Origin: an uncultured Bacteroidota bacterium
GTDB lineage: Bacteria > Bacteroidota > Bacteroidia > Bacteroidales > P3
DNA: 36,468 nucleotides
NCBI GenBank assembly: GCA_902796265.1
Contig: CADBOG010000047.1
Coordinates: 1 to 36,468 of the forward strand
Direction of reading: 5' to 3'
Of the stretch, positions 33,587-36,468 are shown piece by piece. Numbering within the stretch: position 1 is the first letter of the stretch; every line of letters begins with the position of its first letter. The notes beneath the pieces were generated by a model. That model saw nothing but the letters and a program-made list of their open reading frames with translations, was not told where the DNA came from and did not search any database. Position numbers and translations under genes: made by a program.

Positions 33587-35767
33587 CTATCTCGCGTATA
33601 ACTCGTTGAGAGTACGGACAGTCACCTTTATGTTCCTGATGTCGGCCGTTGGGTCAACAGGGCAGAAGGTGACTGTCACTTTTTCGCCTGCTTTGAGGTC
33701 GAAAAAGTTGTTGCTGAAGTGGCCGTCGATATGTGGTTCGGTGTCGAGGTAGACATCGTATAGGTTGCTCTTGGCTGTGACAGTTGCCTCGAGGTGGGCT
33801 TTGCTCCCTTTAGGGCTTTGATTAGAGTCGGAGATGGCGTGTTTTAATTCATATACAGCTTTATCATAGATTCGTTTTTTAGGATAAATGCTGTAGTATT
33901 GTTCCCATGCGGCAAGGTCGACATTGTCGGCATAGAGAGCCTTCACACGGTAGTGGAGAGCCTTCCAGTTGCCATAATAGTCGATGGACGACCAAGAGGC
34001 CACGGGCCAGCAGTCATTCAGTTGCCAATAAAGTGTGCCCATGCAATGCGGTTGCTGCTTGATATGTTGGAAGATGCCATAACCAGTACCCCAGGCTTGG
34101 AGAAGTTGGCTGACATAGACATAGTCTTCGAGTGATAGTGAGTGGCTGTCGAATCCATAATAACGCTTCATGGCCTTGTCAATAATCTGCACGCCACGAG
34201 GATGCTTTTGGTGGCTTCGCAAGGCCGGGATTGCTTGAAGGGCATCATTAAAACTCTTTGTTTGCCATTCATTGTTCAATGCTTCCGGTGCGTAGCGGCC
34301 GATGGTGCTCATCATGGGGTAACTCTGGAAACCGAACTCCGACATGAAACGACCTGTTTTTTCGGCATATTTCTCGAAAGGCTCCTCGCCCCACCAAACG
34401 CCCCAGTAGTGGCTGTCGCCATGTGTTACGCATTCGGGATGTCCCCATCCGTAGAGTGGGGATGTGGTGATGTATGGGCGATGCATAGGGTCGCAGTCTC
34501 TGATGGCTTGAGCCAGAATGCTGGTCGAACAGGTATTGTCGGTTGTGTTAGGATATCCGAAGATGGTGTCCATGGCTTTCTCGAGACGTTTGCGTTGTTC
34601 TGGTGACCATTTGTATACTCCCTGCCAGCCCCAGTCTTCCCAACCGTTCTTGACCTCGTTGTTGCCGCACCATAGGACAACGCAAGGGTGTTTCTCTATG
34701 CGTTTTACGTTTTGGTAGGCTTCGTTACGGATGCTTGCCAGCATAGCATTGTTGTCGGGGTAGAGCATAGTGGAGAAGTTGAAGTCCATCCAAACCATTA
34801 TGTCCAGTGAGTCGCAAAGGTCGAAAAAATAATCGTGCTCGTAGATGCCGCCACCCCACACACGCAGCATGTTGAATCCAGCCTCTTTGGCGGAGCAAAG
34901 CAGGTGGCGGTATCGCTCTTTCATCTTGTTGTCGAGGATGAGGAATGAGTGGACAGGTATCCAGTTGGCACCCTTGATGAAGATGGGTTTGCCGTCGCGG
35001 AAGAAGGTGAAACTCCTTCCAATGGAGTCGGGTCTCTGTATCAGCTTAACATTAATTGATTTGGCTTTAAGACAGGATTCTTTGGCCCTTTTAACGTCAT
35101 CGATTGATGCTTCTTGTGGCTTCAGCTGATTGGTGATATATACAGGCTTCCAGATGCCGCATGAAGGCATCTTGGGACCCCAATCCCAACCTTGCTGATA
35201 AGGTGCTATGCGAGTGAATGCACGCCTGTCGGGCAAAGTTATACCATATTGCGCTTCCTTCGTGGAATCACTTGGCATCACCTTGGCATTTATTTCGCCC
35301 GTATGTTCATATTTATTAGGTGTTATTGGCCAGAAAGTGAGCTCAATACTTAACCCGCTGTCGTTCATATCCAGAAGCTTTCGGGTGATTGGGAATTCGT
35401 ATTGGCAGAACATGTTGTCGGCATTATATAGCTCGTCGTTGATGGCTATAACGGCTTGGCCCGCTAAACCTTCAAACACTAGCCACAGAGTGTCACCAGC
35501 TGGTAGATTCCTTTTGGGGATAATGGTCTTATAGTGCCAAATGCTGTCACCTACCCAACGCACAGAGTCCTCGTTGGTTCCGAAGTACGGGTCGGGGATT
35601 AGGTCATTGTCCATCAGGTCAGTGTGGATAAAGCTTGGAACTGTAGTGGAATACCAATGCCCTTTGTATTGGAATTGCCAGTCGGTAATATCAACACGTG
35701 TTGGTATGTTCTTGTTGCATGATGCAAGGATGACGGTAAGAAGAATAAAAATATAAGATTTTTTCAT
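33587..35767 (-). CDS. GH2-family beta-mannosidase-like lipoprotein, middle domain reduced
   Basis: This is a 726-residue protein with lipobox LASC (Cys17). The N-terminal sugar-binding domain is about 22-215 and includes PYQQGWDWGPKMPSCGIWKPVY. The catalytic barrel starts near 255 (GKPIFIKGANWIPVHS). The acid/base is Glu371 in WCGNNE and the nucleophile is Glu477 in MSEFGF, both as in known beta-mannosidases. A C-terminal sandwich covers about 610-726. Only about 35 residues separate the N-terminal domain from the barrel; the Ig-like domain of about 120 residues usually found there is mostly missing, and the total is about 125 shorter than typical members (near 850-860). The reading frame is intact. 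It would hydrolyse terminal beta-mannosides in the periplasm or at the surface, if still folded. Confidence 0.88.
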   Translation of the reverse strand: MKKSYIFILLTVILASCNKNIPTRVDITDWQFQYKGHWYSTTVPSFIHTDLMDNDLIPDPYFGTNEDSVRWVGDSIWHYKTIIPKRNLPAGDTLWLVFEGLAGQAVIAINDELYNADNMFCQYEFPITRKLLDMNDSGLSIELTFWPITPNKYEHTGEINAKVMPSDSTKEAQYGITLPDRRAFTRIAPYQQGWDWGPKMPSCGIWKPVYITNQLKPQEASIDDVKRAKESCLKAKSINVKLIQRPDSIGRSFTFFRDGKPIFIKGANWIPVHSFLILDNKMKERYRHLLCSAKEAGFNMLRVWGGGIYEHDYFFDLCDSLDIMVWMDFNFSTMLYPDNNAMLASIRNEAYQNVKRIEKHPCVVLWCGNNEVKNGWEDWGWQGVYKWSPEQRKRLEKAMDTIFGYPNTTDNTCSTSILAQAIRDCDPMHRPYITTSPLYGWGHPECVTHGDSHYWGVWWGEEPFEKYAEKTGRFMSEFGFQSYPMMSTIGRYAPEALNNEWQTKSFNDALQAIPALRSHQKHPRGVQIIDKAMKRYYGFDSHSLSLEDYVYVSQLLQAWGTGYGIFQHIKQQPHCMGTLYWQLNDCWPVASWSSIDYYGNWKALHYRVKALYADNVDLAAWEQYYSIYPKKRIYDKAVYELKHAISDSNQSPKGSKAHLEATVTAKSNLYDVYLDTEPHIDGHFSNNFFDLKAGEKVTVTFCPVDPTADIRNIKVTVRTLNELYAR

Positions 35768-35837
35768 CGACGCAGAGATATATGATTATGTGAAACGATT
35801 ATGGTTCGTTTTTATTGCCCTGCATTAGGGATTATCG

Positions 35838-35900
35838 CTAAGGTTAAGGTTAGAGTAAAGTTAGACTTAAGTTAGAGTTAAGTTAGACTTACATTAGACT
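35838..35900. repeat. Degenerate tandem repeat (AAGTTAGACTT)
   Basis: Five or six copies of (A)GTTAGA(C/G)TTA with a period near 12 lie in the probable leader of the mannosidase gene. Confidence 0.75.
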
Positions 35901-36042
35901 CGATCGTTCCCCACCTTGCGTTGAATTCCCGATGCGAAGATACATTCTGTCCCTTTTGCGTGGTTTGTCATCTGTGGTGCCGACTGTTTTTTGATATTGT
36001 ATTTCGTTGGCTCTTTGCTTTTTAGAGGATTATCGATTTCTG

Positions 36043-36198
36043 AAATCTGACAGTTGACAGTTTGACAATTGTTTTTTTGAGTAGGACAATTCCCTTTATT
36101 TATTATCTATATATCTATATATTAAGTAATTATATAATATTAAGAAAGGATTATTGTCATCCATTTTTAAACTGTCAGAACTGTCAACTGTCAGATTT
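36043..36198. repeat. 156-bp AT-rich element with perfect 19-bp terminal inverted repeats
   Basis: AAATCTGACAGTTGACAGT (36043-36061) and its exact reverse complement (36180-36198) bound an AT-rich centre that contains ATCTATATATCTATATAT. TGACAGTT-like units also recur as direct repeats inside each arm. No open frame is inside. This fits a MITE-like or other palindromic dispersed element; no target duplication is obvious. Confidence 0.7.
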
Positions 36199-36212
36199 GG
36201 CTTTTTGTCATT

Positions 36213-36233
36213 TATTGTGTGCTTTGCACAATA
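36213..36233 (+). promoter_or_regulatory. Palindrome upstream of the DUF3791 gene, possible operator
   Basis: TATTGTG (36213-36219) and CACAATA (36227-36233) are inverted around TGCTTTG. It lies 35 bases before the start codon, where a promoter -7 region or an autoregulatory operator would be expected. Confidence 0.35.
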
Positions 36234-36267
36234 CAAACTGAATAATTACGTTAAAGGTAAAAAAAAT

Positions 36268-36468
36268 ATGAGCAAGTCGGTAATTGATAGGATTAATTAT
36301 CTTGTGGCTCTGATTACAGAGTTCGCTGCGGATCATCATATCTCCACCTCTCAAGCCTACGAATATCTGCAAAAATACAAGGGATTGGATTTTGTGGAAA
36401 AGTATTACGATGTGGAACACACATTTTCATTTGACAATACCGTAGAAGACTTGACTGCCTACTGCAAA
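36268..36468 (+). CDS. DUF3791-domain protein, partial at the right edge
   Basis: The ATG at 36268 opens a frame of 67 codons that runs to the window end without a stop codon. The sequence begins MSKSVIDRINYLVALITEFA and continues with STSQAYEYLQKYKGLDFVEKYYDVEHT, which matches the DUF3791 family: an N-terminal helix pair, then Y-L-x-x-Y-x-G-(I/L)-x-(F/Y) and a YD-x-x-H-T motif. Family members are about 70-80 residues, so only a few residues are missing. They are often found beside DUF3990 genes in gut anaerobes, in groups proposed as toxin-antitoxin or effector systems. The partner, if any, lies beyond the window. Confidence 0.75.
   Translation, partial: MSKSVIDRINYLVALITEFAADHHISTSQAYEYLQKYKGLDFVEKYYDVEHTFSFDNTVEDLTAYCK

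Larger units (their letters stand above)
35768..36267. other. Gene-free region of about 500 bases
   Basis: No coding frame is supported here. The region contains a tandem repeat at 35838-35900, a possible -7 box for the mannosidase gene (TATCTTCG on the minus strand at 35935-35942, one base from consensus), the 156-bp inverted-repeat element at 36043-36198, and a small palindrome at 36213-36233. Confidence 0.6.

Noticed and set aside
35060..35100. Frameshift hiding the missing mannosidase domain
   Set aside because: The frame continues uninterrupted, and I find no stretch in other frames here long enough to encode the absent domain.
1..36468. Insertion sequence or integrated element
   Set aside because: No transposase, integrase or phage gene is visible; only the small inverted-repeat element at 36043-36198 is suggestive.

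Overview
This window looks like chromosomal DNA of a member of the Bacteroidota, most probably order Bacteroidales. The evidence is: two predicted type IX secretion system (T9SS) cargo proteins with the two classical C-terminal sorting domains (type A and type B); several promoters with the Bacteroidota -7 box TAnnTTTG and almost no Shine-Dalgarno sites; a short primary sigma factor without region 1.1; a single-chain large PurL; a Bacteroidota-like RNase P RNA; and an Rnf operon in the order B-C-D-G-E. I see no transposase, prophage or CRISPR array. The genus cannot be fixed from the sequence alone.

Layout. 1-5400 (all minus strand): tRNA-Val, a small lipoprotein, a 70-bp-period tandem hairpin repeat, a secreted M6 metalloprotease with a type A sorting domain, and a DUF799 / DUF4810 lipoprotein pair. 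5650-8925 (plus): RNase P RNA, a ComB-family phosphatase, TrmO, an ECF sigma factor and a membrane protein that joins an anti-sigma-like N-terminus to a type B (gliding motility-associated) C-terminal domain. 9138-17092 (minus): a large type B T9SS cargo protein and rnfE-G-D-C-B; rnfA is missing from the cluster. 17379-18654 (plus): a universal stress protein and a SPOR-domain protein. 18785-19645 (minus): rpoD. 19945-33582 (plus): ffh, folD, a three-gene glycosyl/acyl-transferase group, purL, rsmG and a giant Sel1-repeat protein. 33587-35767 (minus): a GH2 beta-mannosidase-like lipoprotein that seems to lack its middle domain. 35768-36468: a 500-base intergenic region with short tandem repeats and a 156-bp inverted-repeat element, then the start of a DUF3791 gene running off the right edge.

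How the genes work together. The rnf genes encode a membrane ferredoxin:NAD+ oxidoreductase that pumps ions. The GT2, GT39 and acyltransferase genes look like a lipid-linked sugar module (polyprenyl-phosphate sugar synthesis, then transfer in the periplasm). ffh, rpoD, rnpB, rsmG, trmO and tRNA-Val are information-processing genes. The most unusual item is the ECF sigma / anti-sigma-CTD pair, which faces the type B cargo gene across a shared bidirectional terminator; I infer it may sense T9SS traffic or surface assembly. Several intergenic gaps carry short-period degenerate tandem repeats, which looks like a genome-level habit of this organism.
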